Below the pieces are notes generated by a model. That model had not been told where the DNA came from. It worked only from the letters and a program-made list of their open reading frames with translations, and searched no databases. A program made the translations under genes and the position numbers. 31,246 bases of DNA, from positions 1-31,246 of the IMG/VR virus record IMGVR_UViG_3300032053_000328; one strand, written 5' to 3'. This document shows positions 9,421 to 16,218 of this stretch, piece by piece. How positions within the stretch are numbered: position 1 is the first letter of the stretch; every line of letters starts with the position of its first letter. The stretch is from a virus.

Positions 9421-10071
9421 TCAGGAGACCCTTACAACCACATCTTCGAGAGTAAAAACCTGGCCAGTTGTTGCCTGTTGATTGCCTCCGAAATCGAGAA
9501 AACCGATCACTGTCTTATCCGATGTTGATTCGTCTATGAGTAACGCTCCCGGAGAAGGGCCTATCGTTCCGCCACTCGCCGTCCAGGAAGGATCGGCACA
9601 AGTCATCTCTGCCCGATCATTTGTGTTATCTTCGGTTAAGACTTGGCTCGCAAGAGCTTTTGCATACTGGGTATAACCGTAATTTGTTCCGATCTCATCA
9701 TCCGAAGAGACGGTCTTAACAACCGGGCCTTCATCAACCATCGTTTCATTTACCGTGATAACATACTGTGTCACATTCGTAATGGTGAATGGGCCAGGAT
9801 TGAGAGAGGCGTCCGTTAAAATTTTATTCCCTGGAATGAATCCATCGGTCAGCCATGATCCGGTTCCTCTCGAAATCGTTTTCGATGTAGAGAACGTAAT
9901 CGAGATCGCTCCCGAATTCGTTCTCATGTTTATTTTTTGGGCGACCTTATCTGGATTAAAACTATATCCGCTACGAACCAGACAAACACGAATACCATCG
10001 GCAGAAAGGTCGATCAGTTTTTTTGCAAGCTGATACTTATAGTGGTTGCTCAGGATCGCAGTAACCGCCAT
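9421..10071 (-). CDS. Tail-associated structural protein with inserted beta domain
   Basis: 216 residues, ATG preceded by GGAGGTAGGCT. The outer parts (1-50 and about 118-216) make one beta-rich domain: the N-terminus has a helix (YKYQLAKKLIDL) and the C-terminus ends in a strand-rich segment (FTLEDVVVRVS). Residues about 50-118 look like an inserted all-beta module with TISRGTGSW, DGFIPGNKI, PFTITNV and TVNETMVDEGP. A module with the same order of motifs sits inside the adaptor protein at 11854-12762. No enzyme motif is seen. The location between the propeller/nozzle-like gene and the repeat protein suggests a tail or tail-tip component, inferred only from context. Confidence 0.7.
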   Translation of the reverse strand: MAVTAILSNHYKYQLAKKLIDLSADGIRVCLVRSGYSFNPDKVAQKINMRTNSGAISITFSTSKTISRGTGSWLTDGFIPGNKILTDASLNPGPFTITNVTQYVITVNETMVDEGPVVKTVSSDDEIGTNYGYTQYAKALASQVLTEDNTNDRAEMTCADPSWTASGGTIGPSPGALLIDESTSDKTVIGFLDFGGNQQATTGQVFTLEDVVVRVS

Positions 10072-10083
10072 AGCCTACCTCCA

Positions 10084-10866
10084 TTAACTGACTGGCAAGT
10101 TGAAAAGTGCCGTGTCGATTGTCAACGTTGCCCCTATCACGAGATTGATGTTGGACAGGTTCAATTCGGCCCCGCTTGTTCCGATGGCCCCCTGAATCCT
10201 TCTGGATATTGTCGAAAGGGCTCCGGTATCATCGGGTCTTACGATCCTGAACCATGCCGCCGTCCCGCCGAGGACATTCACCCCAGACCAAACCTCAGAA
10301 GGTTTTGCCATCTGAGCGTTCGATGGTGTTCCCCATTGAAGAGCATCGCTTCGGACGTTGGCAATCGTGTTATCGGTGACTGTCCAGGTCGCCGTCCCGC
10401 CGCCTCCTCCACCACCCTTTGCGATGGTAAAGGTAAGTCCTTGGATAGAACTTTTAACCGCAACCTTTCCGTCTCCGCCTGCCGTTCCATGGGCGACCGC
10501 ATGAAGCTCAGGGATACCTTCCAGCATGAGAGCTACCTTCCGGGCAACCTTTCGGAGATCATCGTCTTCGGCCAGCACGAGATAGGTGTAATCGACGCCA
10601 TTGATTGCCACAATGACTGTCGCACCCACGCCCGCCACGGTGATGTCCATGGATGCCTGTTTTGCAACGGAAAGTTCCGTGGAAAGGACTTCCCCGGAGG
10701 CTTTAGTGATGGTGCAGAGAAGCGAACCTGAACCTGGTTCTGCTTGATCTGCATCCGATGGGGTAGAACCGGAGAAGATTCTGATTATAAAATCATCAAA
10801 GGCTTCCCGCAGGTCTTTCCCGCCAAGTAACCAATTTCTTAAACCAGTCGAATACTTTTCAGCCAT
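10084..10866 (-). CDS. Virion structural protein, probably tail
   Basis: 260 residues; strong site AAAAGGAGGG before ATG. The N-terminus (TGLRNWLLGGKDLREAFDD) and the C-terminal beta region (WFRIVRPDDTG, IQGAIGTSG, LTIDTALFNLP) look like a widespread type of small phage virion protein. Between them, residues about 55-160 form a beta-rich insert ending in a run of eight glycines near residue 150, a likely flexible linker. No catalytic residues stand out. It lies 16 bases after the propeller gene and 12 bases before the next tail gene, so it is part of the same tail operon. The exact role is not known to me. Confidence 0.7.
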   Translation of the reverse strand: MAEKYSTGLRNWLLGGKDLREAFDDFIIRIFSGSTPSDADQAEPGSGSLLCTITKASGEVLSTELSVAKQASMDITVAGVGATVIVAINGVDYTYLVLAEDDDLRKVARKVALMLEGIPELHAVAHGTAGGDGKVAVKSSIQGLTFTIAKGGGGGGGTATWTVTDNTIANVRSDALQWGTPSNAQMAKPSEVWSGVNVLGGTAAWFRIVRPDDTGALSTISRRIQGAIGTSGAELNLSNINLVIGATLTIDTALFNLPVS

Positions 10867-10882
10867 TTTTCGTTCCCTCCTT

Positions 10883-11854
10883 TTAATGACCTACCATCTC
10901 AATGGATGGCAGGGGCATTGTGAGATTTAATTCACCGCCACCAGTTCCTTCGACCATTTCGTAAAGACAAAGATATTGCCCGAAGCCACGATCCCATTTG
11001 TAGATCGCCGTGCCTTTTTCGCCGTCTTTAACTCCATAGGTTCCCTTGGTCACTTCTTTAACCTGACCGCCGGGAAGACCAAGATAAATACCATCTTCCG
11101 AGGCCCACAAAACCGTCTTTCCAAGAAGACCTGGGCCAATGTCTTCTCCTTCGACGGTGATTGCAGAACCTTCGAGTGCCTTACTATCTGTAACTCTGTC
11201 ATAAACAAATCCCCCTTGGAGAAGAGGATCATCCCCCAGGAGAAAAAAAACATCCTCTCCGGCCCCAACATAAAGTCCATCCTTGACAGACTTGAGCATC
11301 GTAATCCAACCGTTAAATTGAAGAAAATTTTTCCTCGTGTCCATCCTCATCGGTTGCGTTGCGTCGGAGAAAAATATCTTCGCTCCCTGGGCCGAATAGA
11401 GTCTCGAATTGTAAAGCTCGATCAAATGACCGCCTACCATCTTTTTCTTGAAGGCTAAGTCCGGGTTAGGAAATGGATGTGGTTTCCCATCTTCGATATA
11501 TCCGACAATGCTTTTGTTTGAGAAATAGATCGTTCCGGCCACATCCAAAAAACTCATCCGTTCTCCGGGATTGATCCCCCCAAGAATGGTTTCGGTGGAA
11601 TAATCCTCATACAGACGTTTCAGGTTTGTTTCCTCACAAAAGAAACAAACCTTACCATTCGACCAAAGCGAATGGACATCGCCGGATACGACAGGATCGA
11701 ACCCTTTTCTGCGATGTATCATCTTGTCATCGTCGATGTCGATATTTTCGCCGACCTCAAGATATGTCCCACCCTTTCCGACCGGGATTCTCAGGGGATC
11801 GGCCATGTTGTTCACACCAAGATAATTTCTGAAATCTATCCAGGGTTCAACCAT
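10883..11854 (-). CDS. Beta-propeller tail/nozzle-like protein
   Basis: 323 residues. ATG at 11854 shares one base with the adaptor stop (TGATG) and has AGGAG upstream; a GTG one codon earlier is less likely. The opening (LGVNNMADPLRIP, then NIDIDDDKMIHRRKGFDPV) matches the start seen in many phage tail-nozzle or stabilisation proteins, followed by repeating short beta motifs such as LWSNGKVCFF, VAGTIYFSN, LYNSRLYSA, VKDGLYVGAG and WASEDGIYLGLPGG, as expected for a beta-propeller. The last 17 residues form one isolated unit of the LTMPxPxLxMTG repeat found in the gene at 8320-9402. Position straight after the adaptor supports a tail-nozzle role (compare T7 gp12 and P22 gp10 by position). No nuclease or lysin motif. 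Confidence 0.75.
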   Translation of the reverse strand: MVEPWIDFRNYLGVNNMADPLRIPVGKGGTYLEVGENIDIDDDKMIHRRKGFDPVVSGDVHSLWSNGKVCFFCEETNLKRLYEDYSTETILGGINPGERMSFLDVAGTIYFSNKSIVGYIEDGKPHPFPNPDLAFKKKMVGGHLIELYNSRLYSAQGAKIFFSDATQPMRMDTRKNFLQFNGWITMLKSVKDGLYVGAGEDVFFLLGDDPLLQGGFVYDRVTDSKALEGSAITVEGEDIGPGLLGKTVLWASEDGIYLGLPGGQVKEVTKGTYGVKDGEKGTAIYKWDRGFGQYLCLYEMVEGTGGGELNLTMPLPSIEMVGH

Positions 11855-12762
11855 CACATCGCTCCTGGGTGCGGCCTGAGAACACGACTCGAATGTCTCA
11901 GCCGATACTTCTCCTTTTTAGCGAGAACCTTGCTTGCTTCAAATAAAATCCTATGTTTATCTGCGGCTTTGGGGTCATAGCATTCAGCATCTTGTTTCGA
12001 GTAAGCCTCTCTCAGAATTCCATCGATCAATTTCGGGTGATAATCAAAATTGATCTCCGGCGATTCTGTTTCCCAATTTGCAAGGGATAATTGAATAAGC
12101 GGCAACCGAGAGGTAGAGAGCCACAGCGTATCTCTAACTTTCTGAATAATTGCCGCAGAAGGGGTTTCGTCCGTGACAGCTTCGCTCACCGTAAAGGCAT
12201 CTGCGGTGGCCGTGACCACGGTTTTCATTCCTTGATTAGCGGTAGTGCCGGTGATGACCACTTGATTACCGACTGAAAGATAGGTGGAGAAGTTTGCACC
12301 CGCCTTTGTGATGCTCTTATCCGCCGTCGCAAAGGTCATCGGCCCGGAGAAATAGCCGTCCGAATTGAAATAGGGAACAATTCTCAACTTTGCCGCTTCG
12401 TAATCGGGCACGAGATAGCGAGGTTCGCCCACCCGTGTCTCCCATGAAAAGATATTGTCATCGAGCCAGAGTTCATCTTTGATTTCAATATTCGGCCATC
12501 CACTCAGGAGTCTTCCTTTGTGAAGGGCGACAATTCTCGAATCCATGGGAAAGATATATTGATTGGCAAGGAGAGAAATTTTACAGATAGCTTCGGTGGA
12601 GGAATCTCGAAAGCAAAGGGTCTGCCTGCACCATTCGTTCAAAATGAAATTCAGGTGACGAAGCAGTTCTTCGTCTTTCCAAAGTTCATATCCTTTTCCG
12701 TATCCCTTCACGTCATCGAGTTTATCCACCCTCGTCGAAGTGAGGATTTCCTTCGTATTCAT
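11854..12762 (-). CDS. Head-tail adaptor (connector) protein with inserted beta domain
   Basis: 302 residues from ATG 12762, chosen for GGGGG five bases upstream; the ATG at 12774 directly abuts a terminator. Helices at the N-terminus (EELLRHLNFILNEWCRQTL), a middle beta region with YIFPMDSRIVALHKGRLL, and helices at the C-terminus (PKLIDGILREAYSKQDAE, KHRILFEASKV) resemble adaptor proteins that sit under the portal in podovirus-like tails. Residues about 140-200 are a beta insert (SITKAGANFST, VGNQVVITG, AFTVSEAVTDETP) shared in pattern with the gene at 9421-10071. The order coat, small head proteins, adaptor, propeller matches P22/T7-like phages. Function inferred from fold pattern and position. 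Confidence 0.75.
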   Translation of the reverse strand: MNTKEILTSTRVDKLDDVKGYGKGYELWKDEELLRHLNFILNEWCRQTLCFRDSSTEAICKISLLANQYIFPMDSRIVALHKGRLLSGWPNIEIKDELWLDDNIFSWETRVGEPRYLVPDYEAAKLRIVPYFNSDGYFSGPMTFATADKSITKAGANFSTYLSVGNQVVITGTTANQGMKTVVTATADAFTVSEAVTDETPSAAIIQKVRDTLWLSTSRLPLIQLSLANWETESPEINFDYHPKLIDGILREAYSKQDAECYDPKAADKHRILFEASKVLAKKEKYRLRHSSRVLRPHPGAM

Positions 12763-12777
12763 AGTCGCCCCCATTTG

Positions 12778-12801
12778 AAAAAAGGGAGGCCGAAGCCTCC
12801 C
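12778..12801 (-). terminator. Intrinsic terminator with UUCG loop after head gene
   Basis: Read on the minus strand: GGGAGGC, loop TTCG, GCCTCCC, then six T. A perfect 7-bp GC-rich stem with a stable tetraloop and a T run is a textbook rho-independent terminator. It follows the stop of the gene at 12807-13415 and ends only 4-16 bases before the possible adaptor starts, so adaptor and tail genes would be expressed by read-through. Confidence 0.88.
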
Positions 12802-12806
12802 CCTTG

Positions 12807-13415
12807 TTAAGACTGATAGACCACCGTGAGTTTTTTCGAGGCATCGCCAGTCGGAACAAGAACCGTGTTTTCACACAATTCGTCTCCGATGACGACGGTG
12901 GGGGCGTTTACGATTGCCGTGCTGAAACCAACCAACAGAACATCGGTCGTTGCGGAGAGGCGGTCGGGGAGACCGACGACTTCACCGAAACCGATGACGA
13001 TGGTATCCGGGTTCGTGTCCACTATCCATCCAGAACCCACGATGGAAGTGACCTTTGCGAAAGCCTTCAATCCCTCAACGGTCGCTCCGCCATTCGGGAT
13101 GATAACCTCGGTGATGATCTTGCCGTTAATGTCGAAGCCGGTAACGGTGAGAATACCATTGGTATCCTCTAAGGCATCTGTGATCGTTTGCAGGCAGGTC
13201 ACGTTATGAGCAAGTCCGTCTCCTGGAAGACCGGAGTTTGCGATGGTATATGCCTTGTTGCCCATGACGACCGTAGTTACAAACCGGTTCGCCACGATAG
13301 CCGCCGGAACGCCTGCATAAGCCCTTACCATTTTCCGAATCATTCCAGCCACACCTGTTTTAATACCCTTGGTGATGGTGAGTTCACCAATGGTCATCTG
13401 TTCTCGTCTGCCCAT
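12807..13415 (-). CDS. Head-associated structural protein
   Basis: 202 residues; AAAGGAGG before ATG. Mostly beta-rich with Gly, Val, Thr and Ile, including RFVTTVVMGNKAYTIANS, a middle stretch ending ITEVIIPNGGATVEG, and a C-terminal run of strands (TVVIGDELCENTVLVP). No enzyme motif, signal or membrane segment. It lies between the small capsid gene and the adaptor, with hairpins on both sides, so its expression is probably set separately, as expected for abundant decoration or head-completion proteins. I do not recognise the family; a major decoration or tail protein is possible. Confidence 0.7.
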   Translation of the reverse strand: MGRREQMTIGELTITKGIKTGVAGMIRKMVRAYAGVPAAIVANRFVTTVVMGNKAYTIANSGLPGDGLAHNVTCLQTITDALEDTNGILTVTGFDINGKIITEVIIPNGGATVEGLKAFAKVTSIVGSGWIVDTNPDTIVIGFGEVVGLPDRLSATTDVLLVGFSTAIVNAPTVVIGDELCENTVLVPTGDASKKLTVVYQS

Positions 13416-13464
13416 TTGCTTTTCCTCCTTTCATCTTGGCGAGTTGGCCTTCTTCCAAAGATGT

Positions 13465-13493
13465 GAAAAATGCGGGCCGCACGAGGCGGCCCG
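13465..13493 (-). terminator. Intrinsic terminator-like hairpin between head genes
   Basis: Minus-strand reading gives CGGGCCGC, a five-base loop (CTCGT), GCGGCCCG, then CATTTTTC. An 8-bp all-GC stem followed by five T fits a rho-independent terminator just after the stop of the gene at 13502-13912. Confidence 0.8.
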
Positions 13494-13501
13494 GTTGAGG
13501 T

Positions 13502-13912
13502 TTATTCTGGGGTAAGCATATACCCTTCGAGCACCACATCGAAAATCGCACCGGTGATGTCCGCCGTTGCGATCAGCCCAACGATTGTCGTGGCGACCTT
13601 ATAATACTTCGGCAAGGAGGTCGTGCCATAAAACATCCCGATTGCGTTCATAATCTGAGCCGCAAGGGGAGTGATCGACCCGTCGTTCAAGGTCGAAGTT
13701 CCGGTCAAGAGGCTTGCAGTCTTGACACGGATGCCAACGGACTTGAGAACGAATCCAGCCGGGATTACTCCATACTGGTAGGTGTTCCCGTTTACGAGAC
13801 CACCGGTAATCTTCGTCAAATCGACGGGGATTTCGATGACTGCATGAGCCCTGATCCCGCTTGAGGGAACAACGCCCACCGTTTCTTTTCTGAGATCGAT
13901 TGTTGAAGCCAT
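13502..13912 (-). CDS. Small head protein, likely decoration or capsid-stabilising
   Basis: 136 residues with AAAGGAGG upstream. Beta-rich and without charged helices: TVGVVPSSGIRAHAVIEIP, IPAGFVLKSVGIRVKTAS, and a final strand FDVVLEGYMLTPE. A single gene of this size just downstream of the coat gene, followed by its own terminator, is typical of a decoration or capsid-cementing protein made in many copies. The family is not recognised with certainty, so the role rests on position, size and fold type. Confidence 0.7.
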   Translation of the reverse strand: MASTIDLRKETVGVVPSSGIRAHAVIEIPVDLTKITGGLVNGNTYQYGVIPAGFVLKSVGIRVKTASLLTGTSTLNDGSITPLAAQIMNAIGMFYGTTSLPKYYKVATTIVGLIATADITGAIFDVVLEGYMLTPE

Positions 13913-13943
13913 CTTTTTATCCTCCTTTACAGAGATTTAAGCG

Positions 13944-13965
13944 AGGCCCCCGTGGTAGCGGGCCT
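13944..13965 (-). other. Short hairpin after the capsid gene
   Basis: AGGCCC and GGGCCT arms (13944-13949 and 13960-13965) flank a ten-base interior in the 61-base gap after the coat gene. There is no clear T run on the minus strand, so it is more likely a transcript-stabilising or weak terminating hairpin than a full terminator. Confidence 0.4.
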
Positions 13966-13973
13966 GTTAAAGG

Positions 13974-14897
13974 TTATTTGTGGCAATACAGAATTCCAAC
14001 GCTCTCAGTCTTGAGAACCTTGAACCCCAGGATATTCAACCCTCGCACGATATCTGCGAAGGCATCCTGAGACCGAAGGGTCTCTGTCTCGGTGATCTGA
14101 GAAGCGAAAGAAGGCCCACTTCGATGGCCGAACATCGACTTGTAGCAAGTCACTCCATCAACTGCCGTGGGGAGAAGGTTCGAGGAGTAAAGGGTGAATC
14201 GGTCTATCTGCCCCAGTCTTCCATTCCGCAGAATGGAAGTGTTGTCTCCCGTAAGGGAGGCATCTTTCAGGTCGGACTTCTTGATGAGGCCCGCCATCCA
14301 GATGGGGATAAGTATCCATCGACCGGTTTCAGGGACGTTCTGCTCATCGAGGACGGAACCGCAGTCCACGATGTAGTCAAGGACATTCGCCTTATCAACG
14401 GTCTCAGGAAAGCCTGCGGCCCCCAGGCTATAAGAAGAAGACTTCACGCCTGCGGTAAGGCCCTGATTCTTGGCGTGAGCCCCGGATGCCATCGTCACGA
14501 AACAATCCGTTTCGATGGTGATCTTCATCTGCTGACCGGCTTCCTCTGTCCACTTGTCGAGGAGATTGATGTCGGACTGCACATCCATCACGTCGTCAAG
14601 TTCCACATCCCAGTAATATCCCTGGTCAATGGAGAGAGAAGTCGGAACGGAAGTAGGTCGTTCTCTCGTGAGAGCCTGACCCACAACGTATTTGCGGATG
14701 GTGATCGGAGCGACGGTTCGGATCAGGACGGTATCACCATACTTCTTGATCTCGCCCTCGTAATCGGTGTTGCTGATCTCCGACAGACAGGTCGCATCAT
14801 AAAACTTTACGAGAATTTTTCCAGACCAAATTTCCGGAATAAACTGAGCTCCTGATCTCGTATAATCAGGCACTTCTGCGACTCGTGGGTATGCCAT
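13974..14897 (-). CDS. Major capsid protein (HK97-like fold expected)
   Basis: 307 residues, strong site AAGAGGAGG before ATG. Features fit phage coat proteins of the P22/N4 type: an N-terminal arm (PDYTRSGAQFIPEIWSGKI), a strand pair typical of the long E-loop region (YGDTVLIRTVAPITIRKYV), a helix resembling the capsid spine helix (LLDKWTEEAGQQMKITIETD), and a long alpha/beta C-terminal half (VLDYIVDCGSVLDEQNVPE, RWILIPIWMAGLIKK). It comes right after a scaffold-like gene and before small head proteins, the standard position. No protease motif lies within it. Family inferred from pattern and neighbours; the fold could be confirmed by structure prediction. Confidence 0.88.
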   Translation of the reverse strand: MAYPRVAEVPDYTRSGAQFIPEIWSGKILVKFYDATCLSEISNTDYEGEIKKYGDTVLIRTVAPITIRKYVVGQALTRERPTSVPTSLSIDQGYYWDVELDDVMDVQSDINLLDKWTEEAGQQMKITIETDCFVTMASGAHAKNQGLTAGVKSSSYSLGAAGFPETVDKANVLDYIVDCGSVLDEQNVPETGRWILIPIWMAGLIKKSDLKDASLTGDNTSILRNGRLGQIDRFTLYSSNLLPTAVDGVTCYKSMFGHRSGPSFASQITETETLRSQDAFADIVRGLNILGFKVLKTESVGILYCHK

Positions 14898-14911
14898 GGT
14901 ATTTCCTCCTC

Positions 14912-16000
14912 TTATCCGTTAACGATCAATCCTTTCGTCATAGCCTCGTTGATCTCGGCAGTAATTTTTTCTCGATCTTTTGGTTTGTTCTTATATCGAC
15001 CGAGAGCAACATCGGTATGAAACTTCTTGACGAAGAATCGAGTGAAGGTTTTTGGTTTTCCATCGCCATCCCCCGGTTTCTTGGGAGGCGTTCCGCCACC
15101 AGGTCTCGAAGGAGCGAGGGCTTCATCACCTTCGACGGGTTTTTCTTCGCCGATAGGTGTTTCTATTTTAGGTGCAGGAGTCGCAGGCTTTTTAAGGGCC
15201 AGCCAGTCGTTGAAAAATTCTGCGACCGTATCCGCATCGGCATTAGTTAGGGCATTTCGCAAAAGATCAAAATCTGAGACCCCACGGTATTTCTTATTTT
15301 TGAGATGGATGGTGAATTCCTTGTCGTCGTTGATCTGCCTCCAACAAGGATTACCGTTCTCGTCCTTAATTAACCGATCCAGTTTCCCGGTAAAGGTTTC
15401 TGCGGCGGATTGCTTCACATCCTTTTCTACCGATGCCACCCTGGGCTCAACCGTTCCCTTGAAGACCTCATCCACGATGGAATACACCATACCCTTGAAT
15501 TCATCGGACTTGATCCATTGCTTCATCACAATGAGTTGGCCCCGATGGATTTCAGGATAGGCATCTTGGTAGGTTTGGAGGTCTTGAGCTTCTTGTGGAT
15601 CGGGTTTAGCGGCAGGTTCTTCGGGTGGCTTAGTGGCCTTCGATTGAAGGTCTGAAATCGTCGATTGAAGTGTTGCAATCTGACCAGCCATCATTCGATT
15701 TACCGAAACGAGGTCTGGAACCTCACTGTCAATCTTGCCCTTTAAGACATTGATCTGATGGAGAGCTTCCTCATATTTCACCTTGTAACCGTCGTCAGGC
15801 GGAGGAGTTTCCTTTCCAGGTTCAATATTGTCTCCTGGGGGAATAGCCGGATCGGGATTGGGTTCTATCGGGGGAGCCTCACCGGGTGGGATTTGGGTTT
15901 TCACGCCCAATTCCTGCGGGGTCTTCCCTTCGTCATAAACCTTCTTCCTAATCAGTTCCGCTCTCTCACCTTGTTTTGCGACATTCCGTGGTATAGCCAT
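14912..16000 (-). CDS. Scaffolding protein
   Basis: 362 residues from ATG 16000, chosen because AAGGAGATC sits just upstream and because DNA repeats further upstream lie in two different reading frames, so an extension to ATG 16090 is unlikely. The composition is that of a scaffold: soluble, rich in Lys/Glu/Asp/Pro, with a Pro-rich N-terminal linker (about 37-72), a coiled-coil stretch (about 75-120, YEEALHQINVLKGKI and IATLQSTISDLQSK), a helical middle, another Pro/Gly-rich linker, and a basic C-terminal helix (FTRFFVKKFHTDVALGRYK) of the sort that binds coat protein. It lies 14 bases before the capsid gene. No protease triad is visible. Confidence 0.82.
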   Translation of the reverse strand: MAIPRNVAKQGERAELIRKKVYDEGKTPQELGVKTQIPPGEAPPIEPNPDPAIPPGDNIEPGKETPPPDDGYKVKYEEALHQINVLKGKIDSEVPDLVSVNRMMAGQIATLQSTISDLQSKATKPPEEPAAKPDPQEAQDLQTYQDAYPEIHRGQLIVMKQWIKSDEFKGMVYSIVDEVFKGTVEPRVASVEKDVKQSAAETFTGKLDRLIKDENGNPCWRQINDDKEFTIHLKNKKYRGVSDFDLLRNALTNADADTVAEFFNDWLALKKPATPAPKIETPIGEEKPVEGDEALAPSRPGGGTPPKKPGDGDGKPKTFTRFFVKKFHTDVALGRYKNKPKDREKITAEINEAMTKGLIVNG

Positions 16001-16020
16001 AATGATCTCCTTCTTTCTGG

Positions 16021-16078
16021 GAGCCGACTTTACGGTCTTCCCTTTGGGTATTTTCTCCGAGCCGACTTTACGGTCTTC
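16021..16078 (-). repeat. Two 20-bp direct repeats in the scaffold leader
   Basis: The 20-base sequence GAGCCGACTTTACGGTCTTC (plus strand) occurs exactly at 16021-16040 and 16059-16078, 38 bases apart. Both lie between a terminator and the scaffold start. On the minus strand each copy can form a small hairpin (GAC CGTAAA GTC, or CCGA/TCGG in one copy). Because 38 is not a multiple of three, the two copies would be read in different frames, which argues that they are non-coding regulatory elements. Confidence 0.7.
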
Positions 16079-16094
16079 GGTGAATTGCACACAT

Positions 16095-16134
16095 AAAAAA
16101 AGCCCCGGAGAGTCAATAGACTCATCCGGGGCTT
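16095..16134 (-). terminator. Strong intrinsic terminator after the adhesion cassette
   Basis: Arms AAGCCCCGGA (16100-16109) and TCCGGGGCTT (16125-16134), extended by GAGTC/GACTC with an AATA loop and one bulged base, form a roughly 15-bp stem. On the minus strand it is followed by a run of T (complement of the A run at 16095-16101). It separates the adhesion cassette from the scaffold-capsid genes. Confidence 0.9.
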
Positions 16135-16179
16135 CGTAAGCTGTTTTGGTTCAGCGATTAAAGGAACCCGCTTTTCAAT

Positions 16180-16209
16180 CTTTTACCAGATACATTTAAA
16201 CAAAGTCAA
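16180..16209 (-). promoter_or_regulatory. Possible sigma-70-like promoter, weak
   Basis: Minus strand TTGACT (16209-16204), an 18-base spacer, then TAAAAG (16185-16180). The -35 is good, the -10 poor and the spacer one base long. A start here would meet the terminator at 16134-16095 at once, so if real it would need read-through or antitermination. The rest of the gap 16001-16218 holds the terminator and the two direct repeats, and no gene. Confidence 0.3.
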
Positions 16210-16218
16210 GTCTTTTTT

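Noticed and set aside
9937-10731. Plus-strand 264-residue open frame
   Set aside because: It spans two minus-strand genes and the gap between them, is Cys/Arg-rich, and has no ribosome site; typical shadow frame.
13980-14855. Plus-strand 291-residue open frame over the capsid gene
   Set aside because: It lies opposite a well-supported capsid gene that has a strong ribosome site. It has no such site itself, and its composition is that of an antisense shadow.
16021-16078. CRISPR-like array
   Set aside because: Only two repeat copies with one 18-base gap; no array and no cas gene.
16001-16090. Longer scaffold start at ATG 16090
   Set aside because: It has no ribosome site, and the two exact DNA repeats would be translated in different frames. 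ATG 16000 has AAGGAG.
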